The notes beneath the pieces were generated by a model. That model saw nothing but the letters and a program-made list of their open reading frames with translations, made no database searches and was not told the origin of the DNA. A stretch of 37,363 bases of DNA, from assembly GCA_028287685.1 (NCBI GenBank), contig JAQBPE010000006.1:1-37363 (forward strand), read 5' to 3'. Below are positions 7,456 to 14,906 of this stretch, in pieces; positions within the stretch are counted from its first letter, which is position 1; each line of letters opens with the position of its first letter. Origin of the DNA: Cyanobacteria bacterium RYN_339 (GTDB lineage: Bacteria; Cyanobacteriota; Sericytochromatia; S15B-MN24; JAQBPE01). The translations under genes were made by a program, and so were the position numbers.

Positions 7456-8862
7456 TTAGGGTGAGGTGCCCGTCTTCTCCGCGGGTGAGCTCACCCAGCC
7501 GCCGGTGAAGCCGGCTTTCGCGAGCCCGCGCCGCAACACCGGGTCGTGCTTCATCACGTCCCACACGAAGCCCGAGCGGTAGTTCTCGAGCATGATCACG
7601 ATCGGCCCCTGGTCGATGCCCAGGCGGTCCTTGTCCACCCACTTGGCGGTGTCGTTGTAGCCGTCGGCCCAGCCGTCCGGGCCCCACAGGTCGGGGCGAT
7701 CGCGCTTCCAGCGCGCCAGGGTCGGCAGCACGATCTCCGGCGCGAACGGCAGCGAGGCGGCGGCGGCGGTGGGGGCGATCGTGCCGTCGTCCGGGTCCGC
7801 GGGCGTGATGCCGCGGGCGGCGTACCAGTCGAACTTCACGCGGCGGCCGCCGAAGTCGGCTTCCTTGATCACGTCGCCGGGCCCGTCGCAGGCCGTCAGA
7901 CCCCAGCTCAGGGGGCCGTAGCCCGCCCAGCCCTTGGGGTTCTGCTGGGCGTACTGGAACTGCGCCAGCGTGGCGCGCCGCGAGTTCTCGAACCAATCCC
8001 AGCCGAGCCGGCGGGCCACCGGGTCCTGGATGCCCCGGAAGTCTACCCAGCCGTGGGAGTACTGGTGGCCGAATTGCGGGCCGAAGGCCACGTGGGTCTG
8101 GCCGTACAGCAGCTCCGGCTTGACCTTGGCGGTGTAGGGCCCCCAGGCCCCGTCCGGCAGCGGGTGGCCGGCGGTGCCGAGGCCCAGCAGCACCAGGATC
8201 ATGGACTCGTTGTAGGCCTCCCAGCTGGCCGGGATGAAGCCCTTCTCCGGGGTCCAGCCCATGCTCACGACGGGCCGGCCGGCCATGGCCCAGGGCCACT
8301 CCACGCGGCCGTCCAACTGGTCCGCCAGGTTGCGGATGTCGGCCTCTTCGGGCTGATCGTAGAAGTTGCGCGCGAAGCGGGCGCCGGCCAGCATCAAGGC
8401 CGTGTCGACGGTGGAGAGCTCGCAGTTCCAGGTGCGCAGCCCCGTGTGCATGTCCAGGAAGTGGTAGTAGAAGCCCTTGTAACCGGCCACGCCCTGCCCG
8501 CCGGGGCCCATCGGCGCCTTGGCCAGCGTGCCCAACACCTTGCGCGTGAAGGCGGCGGCACCCGCGCGGTCGATCCAGCCGCGCTTGGCGGCGATGCCAT
8601 AGGCCGTCAGCGCGAACCCCGTACACGCGATGCTGGCGGCGGAGGCGGCCGTGGTGCGGTCCTTGGTCAGGCCGGTCACGGGGTCGGAGTTGCGCACGAA
8701 GAACTGGAAGTGCTGGCGCTCGATCTCGTCCAGCAGCGCATCCTTGGCGGGCGCGCTCATGGCCTGTAGCTCGCCCTGCACCGCGGCCTGGCGCCAGTCC
8801 GGGCGCGCGGCCACGCAGCCACAGGCCAACACCAGAGCGAGCAATGGGGCGAGGCGAATCAT
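7456..8862 (-). CDS. GH144-like glucoamylase/endo-glucanase lipoprotein
   Basis: A 468-residue protein with a short lipoprotein-type signal (LALVLACGC) and the putative-glucoamylase fold (PF10091; related to GH144 endo-beta-1,2-glucanases). Supporting blocks are HFQFFVRNSDP-x-TGLTKDR, ASIACTGFALTAYGIAAKRGW, GYKGFYYHFLDMHTG, ELSTVDTALMLAG, PASWEAYNESM, QYSHGWVDF, PLSWGLTACDGP, IAPTAAAASLPFAPE and DQGPIVIMLENYRSG. The family cleaves beta-glucan chains; the exact linkage here is unproven. The protein is probably periplasmic or surface-anchored. Ribosome site AAGGAG, 7 nt upstream. A single gene, with no glycoside transport partners nearby. Confidence 0.75.
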   Translation of the reverse strand: MIRLAPLLALVLACGCVAARPDWRQAAVQGELQAMSAPAKDALLDEIERQHFQFFVRNSDPVTGLTKDRTTAASAASIACTGFALTAYGIAAKRGWIDRAGAAAFTRKVLGTLAKAPMGPGGQGVAGYKGFYYHFLDMHTGLRTWNCELSTVDTALMLAGARFARNFYDQPEEADIRNLADQLDGRVEWPWAMAGRPVVSMGWTPEKGFIPASWEAYNESMILVLLGLGTAGHPLPDGAWGPYTAKVKPELLYGQTHVAFGPQFGHQYSHGWVDFRGIQDPVARRLGWDWFENSRRATLAQFQYAQQNPKGWAGYGPLSWGLTACDGPGDVIKEADFGGRRVKFDWYAARGITPADPDDGTIAPTAAAASLPFAPEIVLPTLARWKRDRPDLWGPDGWADGYNDTAKWVDKDRLGIDQGPIVIMLENYRSGFVWDVMKHDPVLRRGLAKAGFTGGWVSSPAEKTGTSP

Positions 8863-8928
8863 ACGGGCGTCTCCTTGCCCCCCATGTTACCTTCCGGCTG
8901 CCTGGTTTGCATGGGGGAGGCCTCCGGC

Positions 8929-8957
8929 TTGACCGGATGCCGGTTTGGCGTTTCAAT
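8929..8957 (+). promoter_or_regulatory. sigma70-like promoter of the MshEN-like gene (leaderless)
   Basis: TTGACC (8929-8934), 17-nt spacer, TTCAAT (8952-8957), then 6 nt to the ATG at 8964. The start lacks a Shine-Dalgarno, so transcription would begin about at the start codon. This is the best complete -35/-10 pair in the window. Confidence 0.55.
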
Positions 8958-8963
8958 GGCCGT

Positions 8964-9443
8964 ATGCCAGACGAGCAGCACGATCAGATCGGCCAGTTCC
9001 TCCTGAACGCGGGCTCCATCACGCCGGCGGCGTTGGCGGAAGCGCTGGCTTTCAAGGCGGACAAGCCTTTCATGCGCGTCGGCGAGATCCTGCTCGGCCA
9101 GGGCGCCTGCACGCTGCCGGAGCTGGTGGCCGGCCTGGAAGCGCAGGGCGCCTCGCTGCGCCTGGGCCAGATCCTGGTGCGCAACGGACACGTCAGCCAG
9201 ACGCAGCTGGACGCGGCGCTGGAGCGCCAGGCCCGCACCTCCGAGCTGCTGGGCGCGATCCTCGTCGAACAGGGCCTGATCTCCGAAACGTGCGTGTTGG
9301 AGGCGCTGGAGTACCAGCACTGGTTCCAGGAATACGTGGCGCGCGGCGCGACGGTGCTGCGCAACAACCCGTCGCTGGCCTCCGTGCACAACCCGGTCAT
9401 TCACCCCCGCTGGGCTGCGGCGCCGGGGGTAGAGCACCCTTAG
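8964..9443 (+). CDS. stand-alone MshEN/GspE-N-like protein with four repeats
   Basis: A 159-residue soluble protein built of four copies of a 24-residue motif, [RQ]-[LIV]-G-x2-L-L/V-x2-G-x6-L-x3-L-x2-[QK], at about residues 8-31, 38-61, 66-89 and 95-118. This is the pattern of the N-terminal domain of GspE/PilB ATPases, in which two motifs 5 residues apart form the MshEN c-di-GMP-binding unit. The third copy is the best match (starts RLGQILVRNG). There is no ATPase domain and no signal peptide. It may be a stand-alone c-di-GMP receiver; binding is inference. The 3' end overlaps the convergent AhpD-type gene by 47 nt. Confidence 0.75.
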   Translation: MPDEQHDQIGQFLLNAGSITPAALAEALAFKADKPFMRVGEILLGQGACTLPELVAGLEAQGASLRLGQILVRNGHVSQTQLDAALERQARTSELLGAILVEQGLISETCVLEALEYQHWFQEYVARGATVLRNNPSLASVHNPVIHPRWAAAPGVEHP

Positions 9444-10068
9444 GCCGCGTCGATCCGCTCTCGGCTTCCCATGGGATCGGCTCGCCCTTGCACAGGGCCT
9501 CCCAGGTCTCCTGGTCCAGCTCCACGCCCAGGCCGTCGGCCACGCGGTTGATGTAGTTGAACCAGCCCGTGAAGGTGACGATGTGGAGGATGCCCAGGTC
9601 GTCGAAGCCGACGGCGCGCAAGCCGTCCACGTCGCCTTCGCGTGCCGCCCAGGGCGTGCGCGTGAGCTTGAGCGCGTAGTCCACCATCGCGCGTTGGCGC
9701 GGCGGCAGCTCCGCGCCGTCCGGATCCAACTTCAAGCTTTCGACCAAGGCGTCCTCCCGGGACACCGCTCGGAGAAACTCCGAGTGCTTCGCCACTCAGT
9801 AGAAGCAGCGGTTGGCGGCCGACACCACCGTGGCGATCATCTCGCGCTCGGCCCGGGAAAGCGGCGACGGGCCGTTGATGAGGTGCATCCCGGCCTGGAA
9901 GGCCGTTCGGAGCAAATCCTTGTCCAGGCTGTGCGAGCGGATGATGTTGGAGGGCCCGCCGGGGCCGCCGTATTCTTGTGGCCGGTTCTGCCCGGCGGCC
10001 TTGTAGGCCTCCAGCAGCTCCGGGGTCATGTCCGGGTCACCCGGTCCGATCGTCTTGATCCACGCCAT
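9397..10068 (-). CDS. AhpD-like peroxidase-family protein with in-frame UGA (probable selenoprotein)
   Basis: Read through one TGA, the frame gives 223 residues of the AhpD-like/peroxidase-related fold: a GP-x-LSRAEREMIA helix, then C88-F-Y-U91-V-A-K-H95, a helix ALVESLKLD, and a C-terminal DLGILHIVTFTGWFNYINRVADGLGV block. The TGA (9796-9798) falls exactly on the second Cys of the family's CxxCxxxH redox motif, and the frame stays open and homologous on both sides, so selenocysteine is more likely than nonsense. The family reduces peroxides with the Cys pair, and CxxU forms of AhpD-like proteins are known. A hairpin follows the UGA. It has no ribosome site but a TAGAAT 6 nt before the ATG. 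A frameshift-free pseudogene or an assembly error TGC to TGA remains possible. Confidence 0.75.
9768..9798 (-). other. UGA codon plus bacterial SECIS-like hairpin
   Basis: The UGA is 9798-9796. After an 11-nt linker the minus strand has CTCGGAG-TTT-CTCCGAG (9784-9768), a perfect 7-bp stem. If the top G-C pair opens, the apical loop is GUUUC, starting 17 nt after the UGA. This fits the spacing and loop G expected of a bacterial SelB-binding SECIS. Confidence 0.55.
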
Positions 10069-10074
10069 GGGTTG

Positions 10075-10080
10075 ATTCTA
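10075..10080 (-). promoter_or_regulatory. TAGAAT -10 element, leaderless start of the AhpD-like gene
   Basis: TAGAAT (10080-10075 on minus) is followed by 6 nt and then the ATG at 10068. No Shine-Dalgarno is present. The hexamer overlaps the stop codon of the upstream gene, so it may instead be fortuitous read-through from that gene. Confidence 0.35.
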
Positions 10081-11070
10081 GAACGCGGCGGCCAGGATGG
10101 CCACCACCTCGTCCGGGGGGTGCGCCGTGCCTTCGTTGTAGAGGATCACCGGGTAGTTCCGGCCCGGCGCCGCCTTGAAGGGCGTCAGCTCCTCGGCCCG
10201 GTGCCAGGTGCCGTCCAAGGCCGCCACGGCGACCTCCAAGGGCGCGTGGTCGTACCGGTACCCGTTGGTGCTGCCGGTGAAGGTGAAGCCTGGCGCGGCC
10301 CAGCTGTCCGGGGTCTCCGCCCAGCGGTAGCCGGGGTACCACAGCTCGTACGCCCAGCCGCCCGCGACGGGGGCCGACAGAAGCTGGATGCGCTCGCGGT
10401 CGTACCGGTTGCGCGCCTGGACCGGCACCGCAAGCGTGGGGTCCAGCGGGGCGTTGAAGTCCGGCACCGGCTCCAGGCGTTCCAGCGGGTAGTGCACGAA
10501 GCGGTCGTGGATGGGCTTGCGCAGGGCCGCCGCGCGCTCGCAGCCGCGGGCGAGGGCGTCGATGCCGGGGCGGGCGTCCGGGACGGCCTCCGGATCGGCC
10601 GCCAACAGCTGGTTGATGCGGGTGAAGCAGCGCGTATACAAATCCATCAAACCGATCGAGCCCCACGGGTGCGCATGCTGGAAGTTCACCAACCCCTGGA
10701 ACAGCACCTGCGCCGGCAGGGGCGCCCAGTCCCAGAAGTCTCCCATGCGCGCGGCCCCGATCAGCGTGTCACGGTGGGCCAGCGCGCGGTCGGAGTGGAC
10801 CAGGGCGTACACGCTCAGCACGCCGTCCACGTCCAGGTGGTTGTTCACCGCCAGGTCCCAGTCGCCGGGCAGGGGCGCGTCCACGAACCGCAGGCAGATT
10901 TCGGTGGAGGTATCCGCCTTGTAGGGGATGGGCGTGCGGTTGGGCAGCCAGTGGCTCAACTCGAGGTCGACTCCCTCGCGGAAGTGCTCGTCGGCGGAGC
11001 CGTCGGCGTAGATGGTTTGCCGGCTGGCGGGGCGATCGCCGCCCCCAGGGACGTAAAAGCAGGGGATCAA
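10078..11070 (-). CDS. conserved hypothetical protein, DUF6687-like
   Basis: A 330-residue protein starting at a TTG chosen because GGGGAGG lies 9 nt upstream and the following PCFYVPGGGDRP is the conserved N-terminus I associate with the DUF6687 family. Other blocks: ELSHWLPNRTPIPYKADTSTEICLRF, LAVNNHLDVDGVLSVYAL (a D-x-D-G element) and ELWYPGYRWAETPD. The function is unknown; the DTSTE and NNH-x-D-x-DG motifs look like a metal or phosphate site, which is inference. An upstream GTG at 11145 would overlap the ribosome site of the divergent gene and is rejected. The stop is 9 nt before the AhpD-like start. Confidence 0.65.
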   Translation of the reverse strand: MIPCFYVPGGGDRPASRQTIYADGSADEHFREGVDLELSHWLPNRTPIPYKADTSTEICLRFVDAPLPGDWDLAVNNHLDVDGVLSVYALVHSDRALAHRDTLIGAARMGDFWDWAPLPAQVLFQGLVNFQHAHPWGSIGLMDLYTRCFTRINQLLAADPEAVPDARPGIDALARGCERAAALRKPIHDRFVHYPLERLEPVPDFNAPLDPTLAVPVQARNRYDRERIQLLSAPVAGGWAYELWYPGYRWAETPDSWAAPGFTFTGSTNGYRYDHAPLEVAVAALDGTWHRAEELTPFKAAPGRNYPVILYNEGTAHPPDEVVAILAAAF

Positions 11071-11150
11071 GGGTAGAGGCCTCCCCGGGCAGGGTACGGA
11101 ATACTCGGCGGGTTCCTTGTACCCGCAGGCCGATCGGAGGAGCACGGACG

Positions 11151-12284
11151 ATGACGACCCAGGTTTCCGGCGACCCCACCAAGCCTATCAAGCCCGCGCA
11201 GGGCACGGGTTCGGCCGAACAGGTCGTGCCCAAGGCCGACGGACAGGTCGCCCCCGCGGTGGATCCCAAGGCGAAGCCCCAGGGCAACGCCGTGGCCTTG
11301 AGCGGCTCGTCCGGCGGCAGCCAGTTGGCGCTGCCCGGCACGACCTCCACGACCACGCACAAGGTCACGAAGACCACCACCACCACGGTCACAGAAGAAG
11401 ACACGACCACCACGACCGCGGCCGCCGACCCCGCCGCCGCCAAGCCTGCCGAAGAGCCGGCTGCCAGCACCCCCGCCGAGAAGGTGCCGGACTACAACGA
11501 CACGTTCGGCGGCGCGAGCTACGTGAAGGACGGCGCCAACAAGGACATGGTGGGCCTGGCCCAGAAGCTGGTCGAAAAGAACCCGGCCCTCAAGGACTCC
11601 GACCTCGCCAAGCACATCCAGGAGGGCAAGCTCGGCCCCGACGACGTGAAGGCGATCCAGTCGGAGCTGCAGGCCAAGGGCTACGACGTCGGCCACACCG
11701 GCGCGGACGGCAAGTACGGCCCCAACACCCACGCCGCGCTCCAGAAGATGCTGGCGGGCGAGAAGCCGGAGCCCAAGCCCGCCCCCGGCACGACCACCGA
11801 CGACAAGCCGGCCGATACCACCAACGGCACCAACCCCGCCACCCCGTCCGACACCGGCAAGCCCACCGACGACGCGGCGCTGGAAGGCAAGCTCAAGGAC
11901 GCCGCGGAGCACAGCAAGTTCAACGAGGGCATCCACAAGTGCTTCAAGTACGCGTGGGACGTCAACAAGCAGGTCGGCGGCAAGGGCATCGATCAGGCCA
12001 CCCAGAGCCATGACGGCCGCGGCAAGCCGGTTACCTCCCTGGACCAGATGGCGAAGGACGGCAAAATCAAGCCCGGCGACGTGATCTACGTGAACAAGAG
12101 CCCCGGCGCCGACCCCAGCTCCACCAAGCTGCAATACGGCCCGCACTGGTTCGTGTACATGGGCCACGGCAAGTTCGCCGACCAGTACCACAACCGGTCG
12201 ACCGGGGGTCGCGAAAAATCGGCCGCGGAGATGCAGCAATTCGTGCGCGGGCGCGTGATCGACACGATCTACCACACCCACTAG
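11151..12284 (+). CDS. peptidoglycan-binding protein with NlpC/CHAP-like C-terminal domain, no signal peptide
   Basis: A 377-residue protein. Residues 1-118 are disordered, with Pro/Ala-rich and Thr-rich stretches. Residues about 163-202 form a PG_binding_1 domain (DVKAIQSELQAKGYDV...DGKYGPNTHAALQKML). After another linker, residues 255-377 look like a papain-like NlpC/P60 or CHAP peptidase: a Cys in H-K-C-F-K-Y-A-W (C264), IKPGDVIYVN, and YGPHWFVYMGHG with H332. The target would be peptidoglycan. The start has GGAGGA 8 nt upstream. No Sec signal or TM helix is visible, so secretion would need another route. The catalytic assignment is motif-level only. Confidence 0.65.
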   Translation: MTTQVSGDPTKPIKPAQGTGSAEQVVPKADGQVAPAVDPKAKPQGNAVALSGSSGGSQLALPGTTSTTTHKVTKTTTTTVTEEDTTTTTAAADPAAAKPAEEPAASTPAEKVPDYNDTFGGASYVKDGANKDMVGLAQKLVEKNPALKDSDLAKHIQEGKLGPDDVKAIQSELQAKGYDVGHTGADGKYGPNTHAALQKMLAGEKPEPKPAPGTTTDDKPADTTNGTNPATPSDTGKPTDDAALEGKLKDAAEHSKFNEGIHKCFKYAWDVNKQVGGKGIDQATQSHDGRGKPVTSLDQMAKDGKIKPGDVIYVNKSPGADPSSTKLQYGPHWFVYMGHGKFADQYHNRSTGGREKSAAEMQQFVRGRVIDTIYHTH

Positions 12285-12354
12285 GCAGGCGGCCAACCCT
12301 TTACGTCCTGCGCGTTTCGGCCTATCCTTGGAACCTTTGTTCGAGGGGGTGGCC

Positions 12355-12729
12355 ATGGATACGTTTGGATTTTCGGGTGAAGCGGATACCGCCGACGGCG
12401 TGCTGGCGAAAGCCATCGAGCGCGACGTGTGCGGCCGGCTGGAGCGGGCCATGCACGACGACGTCGTGATCGCGCGCTATTTGGACCAGGGGGCCGCCAC
12501 GGTGGTGGTCACGGTCTCGATCGACCGCGAGCTCGCGCCGGCCGAGGAGGCCTTCGCGTTGCCTCCGGCCGATGATGCGCCCTACACCCAGCGGATCGGG
12601 CCGGCCGCCGTCGCGGCGATCGTGGCCGGCATCCGGCGCAAGGTGCAGGCCCCCGGCTTCCGTGGGGCCGACGAGCCGCTGGTCTTCGACATCGTGGTCA
12701 ACCCGGATCGGGTGCAGTTGCCTGCTTGA
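12355..12729 (+). CDS. hypothetical soluble protein (124 aa)
   Basis: A 124-residue acidic protein with no signal peptide and no TM helix. The start is chosen for the GAGGGGG site before the ATG. It has alternating beta strands and helices (VVVTVSIDRELAPAEEAFAL, IGPAAVAAIVAGIRRKV, LVFDIVVNPDRVQL). I recognise no family. It lies between the peptidoglycan-binding protein and a small exported protein on the same strand. Confidence 0.6.
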   Translation: MDTFGFSGEADTADGVLAKAIERDVCGRLERAMHDDVVIARYLDQGAATVVVTVSIDRELAPAEEAFALPPADDAPYTQRIGPAAVAAIVAGIRRKVQAPGFRGADEPLVFDIVVNPDRVQLPA

Positions 12730-12771
12730 TGGGTATGAAGGGGGCGTCCACTCCCTTTCATGAGGATCAGC

Positions 12772-13098
12772 ATGCGCCGTCACTTGCTCGCCGCCCTGGC
12801 TATGGGCTTCTTGTTCGCCGCGAACCCCGTCCAGGCCGCTTCCACCCCCGCCTACCAGGTGGCCGCCAAGGCCACGCCGTCCACGGCGCCGTCCAAGAAG
12901 CCCGGTCTGCTGAGCAAGCTGACCAACCTCAAGGGCGACAAGGTGGCCTTCAACGAGCAGACCAAGAAGTTCCACATCAAGGGCTGCCGCTATTACGACG
13001 GCAAGAACAACAAGCTGGTGACCCTGGCCGAGGCCAAGAAGGCCGGCGGCCAGCCCTGCCAGGTCTGCCAGAAGGACAAGGACAAGCCCAAGAAGTAG
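12772..13098 (+). CDS. exported protein with Ada-like HxxxC/PCxxC zinc-binding module
   Basis: About 108 residues: a signal peptide (RRHLLAALAMGFLFAANPVQA-A), a short linker, then FHIKGCRYY...LVTLAEAKKAGGQPCQVCQ. The H-x3-C...PCxxC pattern, with a TLxEAxxxGxxPCxxC core, resembles Ada-type metal-binding modules found in nuclease-linked small domains; here it is exported. The ATG at 12772 has GAGGA 5 nt upstream, while the ATG at 12760 has none. The role is unknown; zinc binding is inferred. Confidence 0.65.
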   Translation: MRRHLLAALAMGFLFAANPVQAASTPAYQVAAKATPSTAPSKKPGLLSKLTNLKGDKVAFNEQTKKFHIKGCRYYDGKNNKLVTLAEAKKAGGQPCQVCQKDKDKPKK

Positions 13099-13101
13099 GG
13101 C

Positions 13102-13500
13102 TTAGCGTCCCCCCAACTCCGGTGCCAAGAACCCGGGCGGCAGCTCCTGCCGCCCGTCCTTGCGTCCGGGGGGGCCGCCCAGGGCCAGTGCTGCGCGGAT
13201 CGCCCCGGCGTCCAGGTGCTGGAAGGTCATCCAGGGACGCGCACCTACGCGCAGGAAGAGCCTGTCGTCGGCTTCAAGGGCCGCGTCCCAGCTCTCCATC
13301 AGCACCGCCAGCTGCTCCAGAAACCCGCGCTCCCGCGCGTTGAACTGCTCGAGCGGCTTGTCGCCCACCCGCCCCGTCTCGCGCGTCGCCAACTCGCTGG
13401 CGATCGCCTCCGCCTGGGCGCCCTTGTTCGTGGCCCGCGCGCGATCCAACAGCAACCGGAGATCGTCGTCGCTCCAAAGGTGCCAGTGCGCGTCCGTCAT
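13102..13500 (-). CDS. hypothetical cytoplasmic protein (132 aa)
   Basis: A 132-residue protein rich in helix (DDLRLLLDRARATNKGAQAEAIASELATRE, FNARERGFLEQLAVLMESWDAALEADD), with no signal peptide. The start codon is preceded by TATAAT and 6 nt with no Shine-Dalgarno, so the message is probably leaderless. It lies downstream of the CAP-domain gene on the same strand but has its own promoter. No family recognised. Confidence 0.6.
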   Translation of the reverse strand: MTDAHWHLWSDDDLRLLLDRARATNKGAQAEAIASELATRETGRVGDKPLEQFNARERGFLEQLAVLMESWDAALEADDRLFLRVGARPWMTFQHLDAGAIRAALALGGPPGRKDGRQELPPGFLAPELGGR

Positions 13501-13506
13501 GACGCC

Positions 13507-13512
13507 ATTATA
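13507..13512 (-). promoter_or_regulatory. consensus TATAAT, leaderless promoter
   Basis: A perfect TATAAT on the minus strand (13512-13507) lies 6 nt upstream of the ATG at 13500. Transcription would start at about the first base of the codon. A -35 box is not obvious. Confidence 0.55.
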
Positions 13513-13517
13513 AGCAA

Positions 13518-14510
13518 TTATCCAGAGAAGTCCTGCGTCCACACCGTCCCGTGGGAGCTCGACGCCACGCCGATGCCGATCGTGCGGTAGGCCGGGTTCA
13601 GGATGTTGGCGCGGTGGCCCGGGCTGTTCATCCAGTCCGAGACCACGCTCTCCGGCGTAGCCTGGCCCTCGGCGATGTTCTCGCCAGCGGTGCGGAAGGC
13701 GATGCCGGCCTGCTGGAGGTGCCAGAACGGGTCGTGGCCGTCCGGGTCGGTGTGGTCGAAGTAGTTCCGCGCGGCCATGTCCTGGCTGCGGGCGGCGGCG
13801 ACGGTGTTCAGCTCCCGCGAGAGCGTCAGCGGCGGCAACGCGGCCTTGGCGCGCTCGCGGTTCACGCCGTCGAGCACGGCCTGGATCACCGCGTCCTGGC
13901 CGGCCGTAGGCTGCAGCGGGCCCGGGGGCGCCAGTACCACCGGGGGCAGAGGCGCGGGCGGGGGCGGCGGCGGCGGAGGGGGCGGCACCGGCAGGGGCGG
14001 CGGCGGTGGCGGCGCGATCGGCAGGCCGCTGTAGGGGGCGGCGGGCTGAATGGGCGGTGCCGCCTGCACGCCCGGCGCGGGGTCCTTGTGGAAGAAGCCC
14101 GTCACCTTGGCCCAGGCGTTGCTGAAGAACCCGCCGGTGGCGGGCGCGGGCGCCGGTGCGACCTGGCTGCCAGGCGCTTGGCCGCCCACTCCCTTGAGCT
14201 TCTGCCAGATCCCGCTGTTCGTGACCTTGTCCCAAAGCCCGCTAAACATCCCCGGTTGCGTGCCTGCGGTGCCCGGCGGCGTGTTCTGCGACCCGCCGGG
14301 AAGGCGACCGCCCAACCCCTTGAGCTTGTCCCAAAGCCCGCCGAAGAACGACGACACCCCGCCCAAGGGGTTCCCGCCCGGCGCGGCAGGCGCCTGCGGC
14401 CCATAGCTGGGCGCGGACAGCAGCCCCTTCGCCGTGTCGAGGAACCTGCGCCCCGAGGACACGGACGTAGGCGACGGCAACGGGCGGGGCGAACCCCCAC
14501 TGATGTTCAT
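13518..14510 (-). CDS. CAP (SCP/PR1)-domain protein with three W-helix repeats, no signal peptide
   Basis: A 330-residue protein. The N-terminal half is Pro/Gly-rich and has three related amphipathic segments (FFGGLWDKLKGLGG, MFSGLWDKVTNSGIWQKLKG, FFSNAWAKVTGFFHKD), then a long Pro run. The C-terminal third is a bacterial CAP domain: VIQAVLDGVNRERAKAALPPLTLSRELNTVAAARSQDMA, YFDHTDPDGHDPF, TAGENIAEG and WMNSPGHRANILNPAYRTIGIGVASS. CAP proteins in bacteria are usually exported, yet there is no Sec signal or lipobox here. The three W-segments could be membrane-active or binding helices. The ATG start has an AGG site. An alternative export route is inferred from the missing signal. Confidence 0.75.
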   Translation of the reverse strand: MNISGGSPRPLPSPTSVSSGRRFLDTAKGLLSAPSYGPQAPAAPGGNPLGGVSSFFGGLWDKLKGLGGRLPGGSQNTPPGTAGTQPGMFSGLWDKVTNSGIWQKLKGVGGQAPGSQVAPAPAPATGGFFSNAWAKVTGFFHKDPAPGVQAAPPIQPAAPYSGLPIAPPPPPPLPVPPPPPPPPPPAPLPPVVLAPPGPLQPTAGQDAVIQAVLDGVNRERAKAALPPLTLSRELNTVAAARSQDMAARNYFDHTDPDGHDPFWHLQQAGIAFRTAGENIAEGQATPESVVSDWMNSPGHRANILNPAYRTIGIGVASSSHGTVWTQDFSG

Positions 14511-14578
14511 GGCGACCTCCCAACATGGACTCCCGTCGGGCCTATCGCCTGTTAATGAACTCTAAAGGGTAAAGCTCT

Positions 14579-14610
14579 CGCTAACCTTTGGTTGAATTTA
14601 ATAGTTAGCG
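14579..14610. repeat. 7-bp inverted repeat upstream of the CAP gene
   Basis: CGCTAAC (14579-14585) and GTTAGCG (14604-14610) are perfect inverted arms 18 bp apart. They sit between the end of the small Cys-rich lipoprotein gene and the CAP gene start and overlap the stop of the former. It could be an operator or a weak terminator. Confidence 0.4.
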
Positions 14611-14820
14611 GCAGGGGGGCGTGATCGGGTGCGGCGGGCAGTCGCCCGGCAGGCAGCCGATCGCCTTGACCGTGCGCGGGTTGCAGTTCGTCGTGGGCTG
14701 CGGGTGCGGCGGGCACTCGCCGGGCAGGCAGCCAATGGCGCGGTTCGCCACCGGGGTGGCGGTCGGCAGGTGGGCGCAGCCCACGGCCAGGAATGCGAAG
14801 GTCAGGAACAGGTAGCGCAT
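14605..14820 (-). CDS. small Cys-rich lipoprotein with two CLPG[ED]CPPHP repeats
   Basis: A 71-residue lipoprotein: signal MRYLFLTFAFLAVGC with lipobox AVGC, then two copies of A-I-G-C-L-P-G-[ED]-C-P-P-H-P separated by an NCNP linker, and a final PPC. Six Cys remain after the lipid Cys. GAGGAT lies about 7 nt before the ATG. The repeat is compact and could bind a metal or form disulfides; no family is recognised. It is short but well formed, with its own signal, so it is likely real. Confidence 0.65.
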   Translation of the reverse strand: MRYLFLTFAFLAVGCAHLPTATPVANRAIGCLPGECPPHPQPTTNCNPRTVKAIGCLPGDCPPHPITPPCR

Positions 14821-14906
14821 CGGGGCATCCTCATCGGTCGGTACCCCGCTATCATCGCGATTTTATGCTTGGGTTAACACCAGCCGTGTGACAGTTTCGG
14901 ATGCGC

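Noticed and set aside
9796..9798. UGA reassignment to Trp or Gly genome-wide
   Set aside because: Other genes in the window end at TGA at sensible positions and Trp is encoded by TGG, so only this UGA looks recoded.
12322..12975. 217-codon minus-strand frame opposite the 124-aa gene
   Set aside because: It has no good start or ribosome site and no domain; the plus-strand genes have both.
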